From Emticicia sp. C21 (lineage in GTDB: Bacteria > Bacteroidota > Bacteroidia > Cytophagales > Spirosomataceae): a stretch of 47,030 nucleotides of DNA. The translations under genes and the position numbers were made by a program. The stretch lies in assembly GCF_003418935.1 (NCBI RefSeq), contig NZ_QVMT01000019.1:20493-67522 (forward strand). The letters are read 5' to 3'. Positions 16,752 to 26,286 of this stretch are shown here, one piece after another. Positions within the stretch are counted from its first letter, which is position 1; each line of letters opens with the position of its first letter. The notes under the pieces were generated by a model that did no database searches, was not told the origin of the DNA, and was given only the letters and a program-made list of their open reading frames with translations.

Positions 16752-18431
16752 ATGACCGCTCTTAACAAATTCAGCCGAACACTTACGCAAGAAGTAACAA
16801 ATCCTGCTGCCCAAGCCATGCTTTATGCCATTGGCCTGACAGAAGAAGATATGGCAAAGCCACAAATTGGTATCGCCAGCACAGGTTATGAAGGAAATCC
16901 TTGTAATATCCATCTGAATGGTCTTTCAGTACATGTAAAAAAAGGTGTTCAGGAAAATGATATGGTGGGGCTGATTTTTAATACTATCGGGGTATCTGAT
17001 GGGATGACCAACGGAAACGATGGGATGAGTTATTCGTTGCCAAGCCGCGATATTATCGCAGATTCGATTGAAGATGTGGTTTCGGCGCAGTGGTACGACG
17101 GTGTAATTACCGTAGTAGGTTGTGATAAAAATATGCCGGGTGCTATGATGGCTATTGCTCGCCTGAATCGCCCAGCTATATTAGTATATGGAGGTACAGT
17201 AAAATCAGGACATTATCATGGACAGAAATTAGATATTGTTTCAGCTTTTGAAGCACTAGGTAAAAAGTTTGCCAATAATATTTCTGACGAAGATTATAAA
17301 GGAGTCATACAAAACTCAATTCCGGGTCAGGGAGCTTGTGGTGGTATGTACACTGCTAATACGATGGCTTCTTCTATTGAAGCTATGGGCATGAGCTTAC
17401 CCAACAGCTCTTCTTACCCTGCGACACACGAAGGCAAAAAAGCTGAATGCGTGGCTATAGGAGCAGCCATGAAAAACCTGTTAGAAAAACAGATTCTACC
17501 CCGCGACATCATGACCCGCAAGGCTTTCGAAAATGCGATGACTGTTGTAATAGCGTTAGGAGGTTCTACTAATGCCGTATTGCATTATATAGCTATTGCT
17601 TCTTCTGCAGGTATACAATTTACTTTGGATGATATTCAGGCTATTTCAGACCGTACACCATTATTAGGTGACCTGAAACCATCGGGTAAATACTATATGG
17701 AAGATATATTGGCCATAGGTGGAGTACCGGCAGTAATGAAATATCTATTGAAAGTTGGCTTGATTCATGGCGATTGCATGACAATTACGGGTAAAACTGT
17801 TGCTGAAAACCTTGAAGAAGTTGTTGATTTAGATTTCAGCACACAAAATATGATTAGGCCTATCTCTGACCCGATTAAAGCAACAGGTCACCTACAGATT
17901 CTATACGGTAATCTGGCTGAAAAAGGGGCAGTAGCCAAAATCACCGGAAAAGAAGGTGAACGATTTGAAGGTATTGCCAAAGTATGTGAGCGTGAAGAAG
18001 AAGTAATTGAATTTTTGAGTAAAGGTGAAATCAAACCCGGCCATGTATTGGTAATTCGAAATGAAGGGCCTAAAGGCGGACCAGGAATGCCTGAAATGCT
18101 AAAACCAACTTCAGCAGTAATGGGTGCAGGCTTGGGCAATTCAGTCGCTATGATTACGGATGGTCGTTTCTCAGGAGGTACACATGGTTTTGTAGTAGGT
18201 CACGTAACACCGGAAGCTTTCGATGGTGGTACAATTGCACTGGTTAAAGACGGCGATAAAATTACAATTGATGCAGTTGATAACAAACTGATTCTCCATG
18301 TATCTGACGAAGAATTAGCAGCCCGCAGAGCAGCATGGCAACCGAAAGAGTCGCCATTTACGAGAGGAGTATTAAGAAAATATATCAAGAATGTAAGTTC
18401 AGCCAGCGAAGGTTGCGTAACGGACTTATAA
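16752..18431 (+). CDS. ilvD: dihydroxy-acid dehydratase
   Basis: 559 aa, full length. It converts 2,3-dihydroxy-isovalerate and 2,3-dihydroxy-3-methylvalerate to the 2-keto acids, the third common step of valine and isoleucine synthesis. Family motifs are present: [13 protein letters not shown] and [15 protein letters not shown], each with an iron-sulfur cluster cysteine, followed by [11 protein letters not shown], and the C-terminal [19 protein letters not shown]-type segment ([10 protein letters not shown]). It is the first structural gene of the operon, directly behind the leader-peptide attenuator, and 10 bp upstream of the methyltransferase gene. Expression should follow branched-chain aminoacyl-tRNA levels. 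Confidence 0.96.
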   Translation: MTALNKFSRTLTQEVTNPAAQAMLYAIGLTEEDMAKPQIGIASTGYEGNPCNIHLNGLSVHVKKGVQENDMVGLIFNTIGVSDGMTNGNDGMSYSLPSRDIIADSIEDVVSAQWYDGVITVVGCDKNMPGAMMAIARLNRPAILVYGGTVKSGHYHGQKLDIVSAFEALGKKFANNISDEDYKGVIQNSIPGQGACGGMYTANTMASSIEAMGMSLPNSSSYPATHEGKKAECVAIGAAMKNLLEKQILPRDIMTRKAFENAMTVVIALGGSTNAVLHYIAIASSAGIQFTLDDIQAISDRTPLLGDLKPSGKYYMEDILAIGGVPAVMKYLLKVGLIHGDCMTITGKTVAENLEEVVDLDFSTQNMIRPISDPIKATGHLQILYGNLAEKGAVAKITGKEGERFEGIAKVCEREEEVIEFLSKGEIKPGHVLVIRNEGPKGGPGMPEMLKPTSAVMGAGLGNSVAMITDGRFSGGTHGFVVGHVTPEAFDGGTIALVKDGDKITIDAVDNKLILHVSDEELAARRAAWQPKESPFTRGVLRKYIKNVSSASEGCVTDL

Positions 18432-18441
18432 CCAATAATCT

Positions 18442-19173
18442 ATGGACAATTTTATAAAGAAATTTGCCCGGAAGTACTTAAATATGGAGGTTCGTCGCTT
18501 CAATGTCATGAACTCTCCTTTTGCCTTAATCAAACATTTATTGGAATCACATAAGGTTGATTTATTGCTTGATGTAGGCGGATTTATCGGGACTTATGGC
18601 GAAGAGGCGAGAGAAATGGGGTATAAAGGCGAAATCGTATCCTTTGAACCGATTAAAGCCAGTTTTGAACAACTTAAAGCCAAAGCAGATAAAGACCCTA
18701 AGTGGATTTGCCATAATATAGGTTTCGGCACAAAAAGTGAAGAATTGGCTATCAATATTGCCGGAAATTTTGCCAGTAGTTCGTTGCTAGGTATGCACAA
18801 AAATCATACAGATTTAGCACCAGACACTGCTTATCAGGCAACCGAGACGATACAGATTAAACGATTAGATGAGGTAATTACACCCAAAATAGCTGAACAA
18901 TATCAATCGATATACTTAAAAATTGATGTACAAGGCTATGAATTGAATGTATTGGCAGGTGCTACTGCTCTATTGCCATATATTAAGGTGATTCAGGCTG
19001 AGATTTCATTTGTGCCTTTATATGAACAAGGCCCTTTATATAACGAGGTAATCAGCAAATTAGATGAATTAGGTTTTGAACTATTTACGATTCTACCCGA
19101 ACTGAAAGACCCTAAAAATGGACGATTGATGCAGGGAGAAGGAATCTTCGTAAAAAAGAAAAACCATAAATAA
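18442..19173 (+). CDS. FkbM-family SAM-dependent methyltransferase inside the ilv operon
   Basis: 243 aa. The SAM-binding fold is visible: LLLDVGGFIGTYGEEAREMGYKGEIVSFEPI (motif I with acidic end), then WICHNIGFGTKSEELAINI, and the FkbM-type LKIDVQGYELNVLAGA followed by IKVIQAEISFVPLYE. FkbM-type enzymes O-methylate sugars, peptides or small molecules; the substrate here is unknown. It lies 10 bp after ilvD and 42 bp before ilvB on the same strand with no terminator between, so it is probably expressed with the ilv genes. I know of no required methylation in the pathway, so it is either a hitchhiker or a side function. Confidence 0.88.
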   Translation: MDNFIKKFARKYLNMEVRRFNVMNSPFALIKHLLESHKVDLLLDVGGFIGTYGEEAREMGYKGEIVSFEPIKASFEQLKAKADKDPKWICHNIGFGTKSEELAINIAGNFASSSLLGMHKNHTDLAPDTAYQATETIQIKRLDEVITPKIAEQYQSIYLKIDVQGYELNVLAGATALLPYIKVIQAEISFVPLYEQGPLYNEVISKLDELGFELFTILPELKDPKNGRLMQGEGIFVKKKNHK

Positions 19174-19215
19174 CGGACTTACAACAATCAATGATACTTT
19201 AAAAACCATTCTGAC

Positions 19216-20976
19216 ATGGGAAATTTATTAGAAGTGGAAGCCAAACAAGAAACGTTTTCTATCAATCTTGAGCAGCCTCAAAAGAAAGATTTTCTTACAG
19301 GAGCCCAGGCAATGATGGAGTGTTTGTTAGCCGAAGGAGTAGAAACCATTTTTGGTTATCCCGGTGGCGCTATCATGCCAACTTATGATGCCCTTTATGA
19401 TTATATTGACCGACTGAATCATATTCTGGTTCGTCATGAGCAAGGAGCAGGGCATGCCGCACAAGGCTACGCACGTGTCAGTGGAAAAACAGGGATTTGT
19501 CTGGTAACTTCCGGCCCTGGAGGTACTAACCTTATTACACCTATTGCAGATGCTATCATTGATTGTACCCCATTGGTTTGTATTGTAGGTCAGGTTAAGT
19601 CAACATTGCTAGGTACAGATGCTTTTCAGGAAACGGATATGATTGGCGTTACTACGCCAGTTTGTAAATGGAATTACCAGATTACGAGTCCTGATGAAGT
19701 ACCTGAAATCATGGCTAAGGCCTTTTATATTGCCCAAAGCGGAAAGCCAGGTCCTGTAGTAATTGATTTTACCCGTGATGCACAGGCAAGCAAAATGACT
19801 GAGAAATTTGAATATAAGAAAGTTAATAAACTGGTTACTTATCGTCCGCGTATTGTTCCTAAACAAGAGCAGATAGAAAAAGCTGCCGAGTTGATAAGCA
19901 AAGCTAAACGTCCTTATATATTATTTGGACATGGCGTATTGATTGCCGATGCCATGCAGGAACTATTAGAATTTGTTGAAAAAACTGATATTCCTTGCGC
20001 AAGTACCTTATTAGGGCTTTCAGCTATGCCAATTGATCACCCGAATTATATGGGTTGGCTGGGTATGCATGGCATGTATGCACCTAATGTAATGACCGAC
20101 CAATGTGACGTGCTAATTGCGATTGGTATGCGTTTCGATGACCGTGTAACGGGTGATTCTTCCAAATTTGCCAAGCAAGCCAGGATTGTTCATATAGAAA
20201 TTGACCCTTCTGAAATTGAAAAAATCAAGAAGACCGAAGCACCTGTAGTGGGCGATGCGAAAGAAGCCTTGAAAATGTTGATGCCTCTGGTAAACAAAGG
20301 TGACTTCACAGGGTGGAAAAACGAATTCAGAAAACTGGATTTGAAAGAACATCAGAAAGTAACGCTTCGTGATTTGAAAGGAGAAGGCAAAATCAAAATG
20401 GCTGAAGTAGTAGCGATGCTTTCGGATAAAACTAATGGTGAAGCTTGTATTGTAGTTGACGTTGGTCAACACCAGATGGTGACTGCTCGTTATTATCAGT
20501 TCCGTAAGCCACACTCTTATATTGCCTCGGGTGGTTTAGGTACCATGGGTTTTGCGATTCCGGCTTCGTTTGGGGCTAAGATGGGAGCACCTGACCGGGA
20601 GGTGGTAGGTATTATTGGTGACGGTTGTTTCCAGATGACGATTCAGGAGTTAGGCACTATTGCACAGAGTGGTCTCGCAGTGAAAATGATCATTCTGAAT
20701 AATAACTATCTGGGTATGGTTCGCCAGTGGCAACAATTATTCTTCGATAACCGCTATTCGTTTGTAGAGCTAAAGAACCCTGATTTCATTACTATTGCTA
20801 AAGGTTTTGGTATTGAAGGACATACGTGCGAAGAACGTGAGAACTTAAGCGATTCATTAGATAGAATGCTCAAGTCTGACAAAGCCTATCTTTTAGAAGT
20901 ATTAGTAGAAAAAGAAGAAAACGTATTCCCAATGGTTCCAGCAGGAACAAGTGTAGCGGAGATACGCTTGGAATAA
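19216..20976 (+). CDS. ilvB: acetolactate synthase large (catalytic) subunit
   Basis: 586 aa. It condenses pyruvate with pyruvate or 2-ketobutyrate using thiamine diphosphate, the first common step for Val, Leu and Ile. The TPP-activating glutamate is in LVRHEQGAGHAAQGYAR; the metal/TPP motif is IIGDGCFQMTIQELGT... ending NNNYLGMVRQWQ. The N-terminal about 30 residues before FLTGAQAMMECL are an extension of no clear function. It should pair with the ilvN product, but the two genes are separated by 120 bp that hold a GC-core repeat and a stem-loop. Confidence 0.96.
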   Translation: MGNLLEVEAKQETFSINLEQPQKKDFLTGAQAMMECLLAEGVETIFGYPGGAIMPTYDALYDYIDRLNHILVRHEQGAGHAAQGYARVSGKTGICLVTSGPGGTNLITPIADAIIDCTPLVCIVGQVKSTLLGTDAFQETDMIGVTTPVCKWNYQITSPDEVPEIMAKAFYIAQSGKPGPVVIDFTRDAQASKMTEKFEYKKVNKLVTYRPRIVPKQEQIEKAAELISKAKRPYILFGHGVLIADAMQELLEFVEKTDIPCASTLLGLSAMPIDHPNYMGWLGMHGMYAPNVMTDQCDVLIAIGMRFDDRVTGDSSKFAKQARIVHIEIDPSEIEKIKKTEAPVVGDAKEALKMLMPLVNKGDFTGWKNEFRKLDLKEHQKVTLRDLKGEGKIKMAEVVAMLSDKTNGEACIVVDVGQHQMVTARYYQFRKPHSYIASGGLGTMGFAIPASFGAKMGAPDREVVGIIGDGCFQMTIQELGTIAQSGLAVKMIILNNNYLGMVRQWQQLFFDNRYSFVELKNPDFITIAKGFGIEGHTCEERENLSDSLDRMLKSDKAYLLEVLVEKEENVFPMVPAGTSVAEIRLE

Positions 20977-21060
20977 TTGAGTGATTGAGCGATTTAGTGA
21001 ATGAGCGGCCGACGCCCGGTGATTATTCTAAATCATTCATTCACTAAATCAATCACTCAA
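20977..21060 (+). repeat. dispersed repeat copy C in a stem-loop between ilvB and ilvN
   Basis: The left arm 20977-21004 (TTGAGTGATTGA-GCGA-TTTAGTGAATGA) pairs with 21037-21060 (TCATTCACTAAATCAATCACTCAA) over 24 bp with one 4-nt bulge. The loop carries the GC core GAGCGGCCGACGCCCGGTGA (21003-21022), overlapping the arm end. It begins at the last bases of ilvB and lies inside an operon, so it would be transcribed. It could affect RNA decay or polymerase passage and hence the IlvB:IlvN ratio. Confidence 0.75.
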
Positions 21061-21096
21061 TCACTAATTCTCTCAATCACTCAATAGACAATTTTC

Positions 21097-21636
21097 ATGA
21101 CAACATACACTATTTGCGTATTTACCGAAAATAGCATCGGATTACTCAACAAAATCACAATCATATTTACCAGGCGAAGAATCAATATTGAGTCTTTGAC
21201 CGTCTCGGAAACTGAAAGAAAAGGCATCTCTCGTTTTACCATTGTAATTAAACACGATAAGAGAGAAGAAGTAGAAAAACTAGTTCGCCAGATTCGGAAA
21301 GTTGTCGAAGTATTAGCTGTTTTCGGTTATCTTAACGAAGACATCGTTTACAACGAAATTGCTCTATTCAAAATTTCAACTCCTATTGAAGGCAAGGTAA
21401 TCGATGTAGAAAATATCAATAAAGTGCATAAAGCATGGGTAGTTTATTGGGGGCTTGACTATGTGGTTATTGAAAAAACAGGTACTGAAAGAGAGATTTT
21501 CGACTTTTTCAAGTACATCAAGCCGCATGGTATCATTGAGTTCGTTCGCTCAGGCAGAGTAGCCGTTGGTAAAACGCCACAAGGTCTGATAGAATATCTA
21601 CCTGAGGAAATTGCTGAATGGGAGTATTATTTATAG
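21097..21636 (+). CDS. ilvN: acetolactate synthase small (regulatory) subunit
   Basis: 179 aa. An N-terminal ACT domain (TICVFTENSIGLLNKITIIF, RRRINIESLTVS, ISRFTIVI) is followed by the conserved C-terminal ALS small-subunit domain (about 80-160), ending FVRSGRVAVGKTPQG. It binds valine and confers feedback inhibition on the IlvB subunit, and raises its activity. ATG start; it is preceded by a tract of repeated TCAATCACT and followed 42 bp later by ilvC. Confidence 0.93.
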   Translation: MTTYTICVFTENSIGLLNKITIIFTRRRINIESLTVSETERKGISRFTIVIKHDKREEVEKLVRQIRKVVEVLAVFGYLNEDIVYNEIALFKISTPIEGKVIDVENINKVHKAWVVYWGLDYVVIEKTGTEREIFDFFKYIKPHGIIEFVRSGRVAVGKTPQGLIEYLPEEIAEWEYYL

Positions 21637-21678
21637 TTGAATCATTTTTTTCGCATAAACACAAAACAAAACAATAAA

Positions 21679-22722
21679 ATGGCAAAGTTAAATTTTGGCG
21701 GTGTTGAAGAAGAAGTAGTAACCCGCGAAGAGTACCCTCTCGAAAAAGCAAGAGAGTTTTTGGGAAAACAAACCATCGCTGTGATTGGCTACGGTGTACA
21801 GGGTCCTGGTCAGGCAATGAACATGCGTGACAACGGATTCAATGTAATTGTTGGACAACGTCCTGGCAAAACCTACGACAAAGCAGTAGCTGATGGTTGG
21901 GTACCGGGCAAAACACTTTTCAACATTGAAGATGCATTGAAAAAAGGTACTATTATTTGTTTCCTTTTGTCTGATGCAGCTCAAATCGCTTTGTGGCCAA
22001 CTGTTAAAAAATACCTTAAAAAAGGTAAAACTTTGTATTTCTCACACGGTTTCGGTATTACTTATAGCAAAAAAACTGGTATCAAACCTCCTAAAACTGT
22101 AGACGTAGTATTAGTTGCACCAAAAGGTTCTGGTACTTCTCTTCGTCGTTTGTTCGTAGAGGGTAAAGGCTTAAACTCAAGTTTTGCAGTGTATCAGGAT
22201 GCTTCAGGCCATGCACGTGAAACAGCTATCGCTATGGGTATCGGTGTAGGTTCAGGGTACTTGTTCGAAACTGATTTCTACCGTGAAGTAACTTCTGACC
22301 TTACAGGCGAAAGAGGTACTTTGATGGGTGCTATTCAGGGTATTTTTGCTGCTCAATACGAAGTATTACGCGAAAACGGTCACTCTCCATCAGAAGCTTT
22401 CAACGAAACTGTAGAAGAGTTAACACAATCGTTGATGCCATTAGTAGCAGAAAACGGTATGGACTGGATGTATGCTAACTGTTCTACTACTGCTCAACGC
22501 GGTGCGCTAGACTGGTGGAAACCTTTCCATGATGCAACTAAACCGGTATTCAAGAAATTATATCAAAGCGTAAAATCACAAAAAGAAGCTGCGCAATCTA
22601 TCTCTCGTAACTCTCAACCAGATTACCGCGAGAAATTAGAAGTTGAATTAGCCGAATTACGTGAATCAGAAATGTGGCAGGCAGGTGCAACTGTACGTAG
22701 CTTGAGACCAGAAAGAAACTAA
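21679..22722 (+). CDS. ilvC: ketol-acid reductoisomerase
   Basis: 347 aa from the ATG at 21679 (MAKLNFGGVEEEVV). A TTG 42 bp upstream is in frame but adds residues the family lacks. The dinucleotide-binding motif is AVIGYGVQGPGQAMNMRDNG and the C-terminal knotted helical domain carries the metal ligands around SDLTGERGTLMGA and ETVEELTQS. The length is that of the short class I enzyme. It isomerises and reduces acetolactate or acetohydroxybutyrate with NADPH, the second step of the pathway. It is the last gene before a strong terminator. Confidence 0.96.
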   Translation: MAKLNFGGVEEEVVTREEYPLEKAREFLGKQTIAVIGYGVQGPGQAMNMRDNGFNVIVGQRPGKTYDKAVADGWVPGKTLFNIEDALKKGTIICFLLSDAAQIALWPTVKKYLKKGKTLYFSHGFGITYSKKTGIKPPKTVDVVLVAPKGSGTSLRRLFVEGKGLNSSFAVYQDASGHARETAIAMGIGVGSGYLFETDFYREVTSDLTGERGTLMGAIQGIFAAQYEVLRENGHSPSEAFNETVEELTQSLMPLVAENGMDWMYANCSTTAQRGALDWWKPFHDATKPVFKKLYQSVKSQKEAAQSISRNSQPDYREKLEVELAELRESEMWQAGATVRSLRPERN

Positions 22723-22749
22723 TTTTTCGTTTAATAAGAATACATGTGG

Positions 22750-22788
22750 AATGAGTAGGTAAAAAATACCTACTCATTTTATTTTTTA
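22750..22788 (+). terminator. strong intrinsic terminator after ilvC
   Basis: A perfect 12-bp stem AATGAGTAGGTA (22750-22761) / TACCTACTCATT (22767-22778) with an A5 loop, followed by TTATTTTTTA. It ends the ilvD-fkbM-ilvBNC unit and separates ilvA from it. Confidence 0.9.
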
Positions 22789-22789
22789 T

Positions 22790-22797
22790 TACATTTG
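22790..22797 (+). promoter_or_regulatory. -7 box probably serving ilvA
   Basis: TACATTTG, the same octamer as in the ilv operon promoter, directly after the ilvC terminator and 78 bp before the ilvA ATG. No TTTG at the normal distance was seen (that position is the terminator T-tract). A small GCAC...GTGC inverted repeat lies at about 22810-22823. Confidence 0.45.
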
Positions 22798-22875
22798 GCA
22801 AAAATTCTTGCACGTAAATGTGCGTTACCTGTTAGTTTACTATCAATTAAAATCGGTTAAACCATCATTTAACCA

Positions 22876-24162
22876 ATGACCACCATCAACAAAACCGTGT
22901 CAGAAAAACCATTAATCTTTCCGGATATCGACAATATGTATGTCGCAGCAGAAAGGCTTGAAGACGTAGCTACACATACGCCATTAATGCACAATCTGAA
23001 TCTTTCAGAGCGCTATGGAGCTGATATTTACCTTAAACGCGAAGATTTACAGGTAGTGCGTTCTTATAAAATCAGAGGAGCCTACAACAAAATGGCTAGC
23101 CTCTCAACAGAGCAGTTAGCTAAAGGAGTGGTGTGCGCCAGTGCAGGGAACCATGCGCAGGGCCTAGCTTATGCTTGCAAAAAAATGGGTGTAACAGGCA
23201 CTATTTTTATGCCTACTACCACGCCCGCACAGAAAATAAAACAAGTGGGTATGTTCGGTAAGGAGTTTGTGAAGATTGAATTAGTGGGCGATACTTACGA
23301 TGACGCTTATTTTGCAGCTAAAGCTTTCTGCGAGCAACAGGATGCTACCTTTATTCACCCGTTTGATGATTTACAGGTAATTGAAGGACAAGGCACAGTA
23401 GGGCTCGAAATCTTTAAAGACTCAAACTTCAAAATAGATTATCTCATTTTTGCGATAGGCGGCGGTGGTTTAGCCTCAGGCGTTTCCACTGTTTTCAAAC
23501 AATTATCACCTAAGACTAAATTGGTAGCGGTTGAGCCATTGGGTTCGCCGACAATGAAAAAGTCTTTGGAAACAGGCCACGTAGTAACTTTAGACGAAAT
23601 CAATAAGTTTGTGGATGGAGCAGCAGTGAAACGTGCCGGAGATTTAACTTTTGAAGTCTGTAAACAAAATCTTAATCACGATATTCTTTTAATTCCGGAA
23701 GGAAAGGTATGCACTACTATTCTGGAATTATATAATGAGGAAGCCATTGTAGCCGAGCCTGCAGGTGCTTTATCGGTCTCTGCTTTAGAATTTCTGAAAG
23801 ATGAAATCAAGGGTAAAAACGTAGTCTGCATCATAGGTGGTGGGAATAATGATATTACGCGCACCGAAGAAATCAAAGAACGTTCTTTATTATATGAGGG
23901 ACTGAAACATTACTTCATTATCCGTTTTCCACAACGTGCCGGAGCATTTAAGGAGTTCTTGAATGATGTTTTAGGACCTACTGATGATATTGTACTTTTT
24001 GAATATAACAAAAAGACATCTCGTGAACGTGGCCCTGCTTTAGTGGGAATTGAGTTAAAAAATAAAGCCGATTATCAGCCGCTGGTTCAGCGAATGAAAG
24101 ACCATAATATCCAGTTTGAATACATTAATAAAAAACCCGATTTATTTGAGTTTTTAGTATAA
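22876..24162 (+). CDS. ilvA: threonine ammonia-lyase (biosynthetic threonine dehydratase)
   Basis: 428 aa. The PLP lysine is in VVRSYKIRGAYNKM (K65, in SYKIRGAY), with serine/threonine-dehydratase motifs CASAGNHAQGLAYACK and the glycine loop FAIGGGGLASG. A C-terminal ACT-like regulatory domain of about 80 residues (HYFIIRFPQRAGAFKEFL) follows, shorter than the two-domain E. coli enzyme. It makes 2-ketobutyrate, the isoleucine-specific precursor that IlvBN uses. It has its own transcription signals behind the ilvC terminator, so it may be regulated apart from ilvDBNC, or reached only by read-through. Confidence 0.94.
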   Translation: MTTINKTVSEKPLIFPDIDNMYVAAERLEDVATHTPLMHNLNLSERYGADIYLKREDLQVVRSYKIRGAYNKMASLSTEQLAKGVVCASAGNHAQGLAYACKKMGVTGTIFMPTTTPAQKIKQVGMFGKEFVKIELVGDTYDDAYFAAKAFCEQQDATFIHPFDDLQVIEGQGTVGLEIFKDSNFKIDYLIFAIGGGGLASGVSTVFKQLSPKTKLVAVEPLGSPTMKKSLETGHVVTLDEINKFVDGAAVKRAGDLTFEVCKQNLNHDILLIPEGKVCTTILELYNEEAIVAEPAGALSVSALEFLKDEIKGKNVVCIIGGGNNDITRTEEIKERSLLYEGLKHYFIIRFPQRAGAFKEFLNDVLGPTDDIVLFEYNKKTSRERGPALVGIELKNKADYQPLVQRMKDHNIQFEYINKKPDLFEFLV

Positions 24163-24190
24163 TACCCCTTTAAACAGGTTCATAGTGTAG

Positions 24191-24218
24191 GACGGAACAT
24201 TATTCCGTCTTACCTTTG
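24191..24218 (+). promoter_or_regulatory. hairpin plus -7 box between ilvA and the membrane protein gene
   Basis: GACGGAA (24191-24197) pairs with TTCCGTC (24203-24209) around loop CATTA; directly after it lies TACCTTTG (24211-24218), which fits TAnnTTTG and is 25 bp before the next ATG. The hairpin may terminate ilvA (its T-tract is poor) and the box may start the downstream cluster. Confidence 0.45.
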
Positions 24219-24243
24219 CAATTCAAGAAGCCCTTATTATTTA

Positions 24244-26280
24244 ATGTATTGGATATTCCTGCTACTCTTTTTACTCTTCATCTGGCAAATCCACCGAAAT
24301 GCAGCTTACATTTCTGAAAGCCTGAGCGATTATGGTCTCAAATGGTTTCTTGGTCTGGTTTCTTGTATCATTCCAACCGGGTTTCTATTGTCTAAATTAA
24401 ACCTGATTAATCAGCCTGTTTATTGGGGTGCTTCGGTCAATGTGATAGCGACTTTATTTCATGTTCTTTTCCGACAGATTGCTAATAATCACCATTTTCA
24501 TTTAAAGACGGGTTTTCAGGGCTTACAAAATAAATTCATAGCTAATTGGCAAAATCAGCCTGTTCTCAATAAGATTTCGTTAGGTATTCTTTTCTTAGGT
24601 GTATTTATCACAGCTACGCTAAATCTGATTATCTCGTTTGTTACCTTTCCGAACGAGTGGGATAGCATGACGGGTCACCTGGTAAAATGTGCCTATTACC
24701 TACAAAATGGCAATATGAATCGCCTGCAAGGCACTACCTGGACAATTGATTTTTACCCGAATTCATTGCCCACTTTACAGATGTTCTTTTATCATGTATT
24801 GGGTGAAAAAGGATTTAAGGTAATTCATTATCTGTCTTATTGGGCTTTTGCTTTATCAAGCTATGGTATTGCATATAAAATCTCTAAAAATTTTATCGCT
24901 TCGCTTTTTGTCGGGCTTATCACGCTTTTGTTGCCAACGGCTTTGGTGCAGGCTACTACTACCGAAACAGATATAGTATTAAGCGCTTATCTGGGTATTC
25001 TGGCTTATACTTTATTTTCGTTCAAACAAAAACCTACGCCACTTAATATTATCCTGATCGCCTTAATATCAGGCGTTTGGATTGGGCACAAGATTACCTT
25101 TTTATTGATTGCTCCGGCGGCTTTTGTCGTAGCTATCTATACTGTTTTAAGGAAAAAAGAATTTTATAAAAATATCAATCTCGCTATTAGTAGCTTCATG
25201 ATTAGCATTGCTATATATGTACTACCAACAGGCTATATCGGCAATATAAAAGAAGTAGGAAAATTCACTTTAGGCAGTCTTTCAGCGCCACCGATGGTGA
25301 TGAAATGGCATGGGGTTGAAGAGTTTACAGGAAAAGAAAAAATAAAGAATATTGCTCTTAATGTTGGACGTTATTCATCCGATTTCTTAAATCTTGATGG
25401 TATCCGTAGCACAGAAGTTGGTAAAAAACTCAATGACGCTTTCAGATATATACCTGATAAACTTTTAGGCAGTTTAAATATGGAAGGAAGTAAATTTACA
25501 GTGGTGTCTTCTTTCTCATTCGACCATCCTATTCGTTTTTACGTTGAAAGGCCTTATTGGGGTATTATCAGTTTTGGAATGGTATTTCCTGTTACTCTGA
25601 TACTCTTCTACCATTTTATCAGGAATTATCGGACAACTAATGCTACTCAAAAAAGTATGTTAATATTGCTACTGGCAGCTTTATTACATTTCCTCTCATT
25701 GAGTTATTCAGCACCTTATGACCCTATCAAAGCGCGATATTTCCTCAATATGGCTGTTTGGTGTATGCCTATATTGGTTTCACTTTACATTTTATCTGAA
25801 AAACATAAAATATGGCAATACTGGCAATTGCTTTGCTGTTTAATTGTAAGTGTTTCGGCGTTTTGCAGTATTTCGTTTACGCGTGTTCACCCAATATTTG
25901 CTCAAAAGAACATCTTCAATATGTCGCGCATGGAACAAATCACCCTTGCTCGTCCTGACATTTATGAGGCTTATCAAAAGTTTGATGAAATGGTTCCGAA
26001 AAATGCGATTGTTGCTTTGGGTACACAACAAGAGCATGAAGATTTTGAATATCCGCTTTGGGGGGCAGGATTTAAGCGCCGATTGATTCCTATACATCCA
26101 TTCCGGAGCAGGGTAAAACCTATTCCTGCCGAAGCTGAATATTTGTTCTATTCTAAGGGCGTCCTCCCCTATCAAGAAGGAGATATTGCTTTGGGACTAG
26201 GTGATGCACATAAAGATACCCCAGTAGAAGAAAGCGCCTTCTTCTTACGCAAATTGAATCCTCAAACTGTAAAAAAATAA
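24244..26280 (+). CDS. polytopic membrane protein, GT-C/family 39-like glycosyltransferase
   Basis: 678 aa with about 11 or more hydrophobic segments spread from residue 1 to about 550, and a C-terminal soluble part (about 560-678). After the third membrane segment the loop NEWDSMTGHLVKCAYYLQNG holds an acidic pair in the place where GT-C enzymes keep their catalytic carboxylate. LLPTALVQATTTETDIVLSAYLG resembles the membrane core of dolichyl/undecaprenyl-sugar transferases. Predicted role: moving a sugar from a lipid carrier to a glycan or protein at the outer face of the inner membrane. The match is by pattern only. It leads a run of closely spaced genes (6 bp to wbqC-like, 12 bp to the acyltransferase). 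Confidence 0.6.
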   Translation: MYWIFLLLFLLFIWQIHRNAAYISESLSDYGLKWFLGLVSCIIPTGFLLSKLNLINQPVYWGASVNVIATLFHVLFRQIANNHHFHLKTGFQGLQNKFIANWQNQPVLNKISLGILFLGVFITATLNLIISFVTFPNEWDSMTGHLVKCAYYLQNGNMNRLQGTTWTIDFYPNSLPTLQMFFYHVLGEKGFKVIHYLSYWAFALSSYGIAYKISKNFIASLFVGLITLLLPTALVQATTTETDIVLSAYLGILAYTLFSFKQKPTPLNIILIALISGVWIGHKITFLLIAPAAFVVAIYTVLRKKEFYKNINLAISSFMISIAIYVLPTGYIGNIKEVGKFTLGSLSAPPMVMKWHGVEEFTGKEKIKNIALNVGRYSSDFLNLDGIRSTEVGKKLNDAFRYIPDKLLGSLNMEGSKFTVVSSFSFDHPIRFYVERPYWGIISFGMVFPVTLILFYHFIRNYRTTNATQKSMLILLLAALLHFLSLSYSAPYDPIKARYFLNMAVWCMPILVSLYILSEKHKIWQYWQLLCCLIVSVSAFCSISFTRVHPIFAQKNIFNMSRMEQITLARPDIYEAYQKFDEMVPKNAIVALGTQQEHEDFEYPLWGAGFKRRLIPIHPFRSRVKPIPAEAEYLFYSKGVLPYQEGDIALGLGDAHKDTPVEESAFFLRKLNPQTVKK

Positions 26281-26286
26281 TAAATT

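Noticed and set aside
21637-21678. TTG-initiated N-terminal extension of ilvC
   Set aside because: The ATG at 21679 gives the usual IlvC N-terminus; the extension has no family match.
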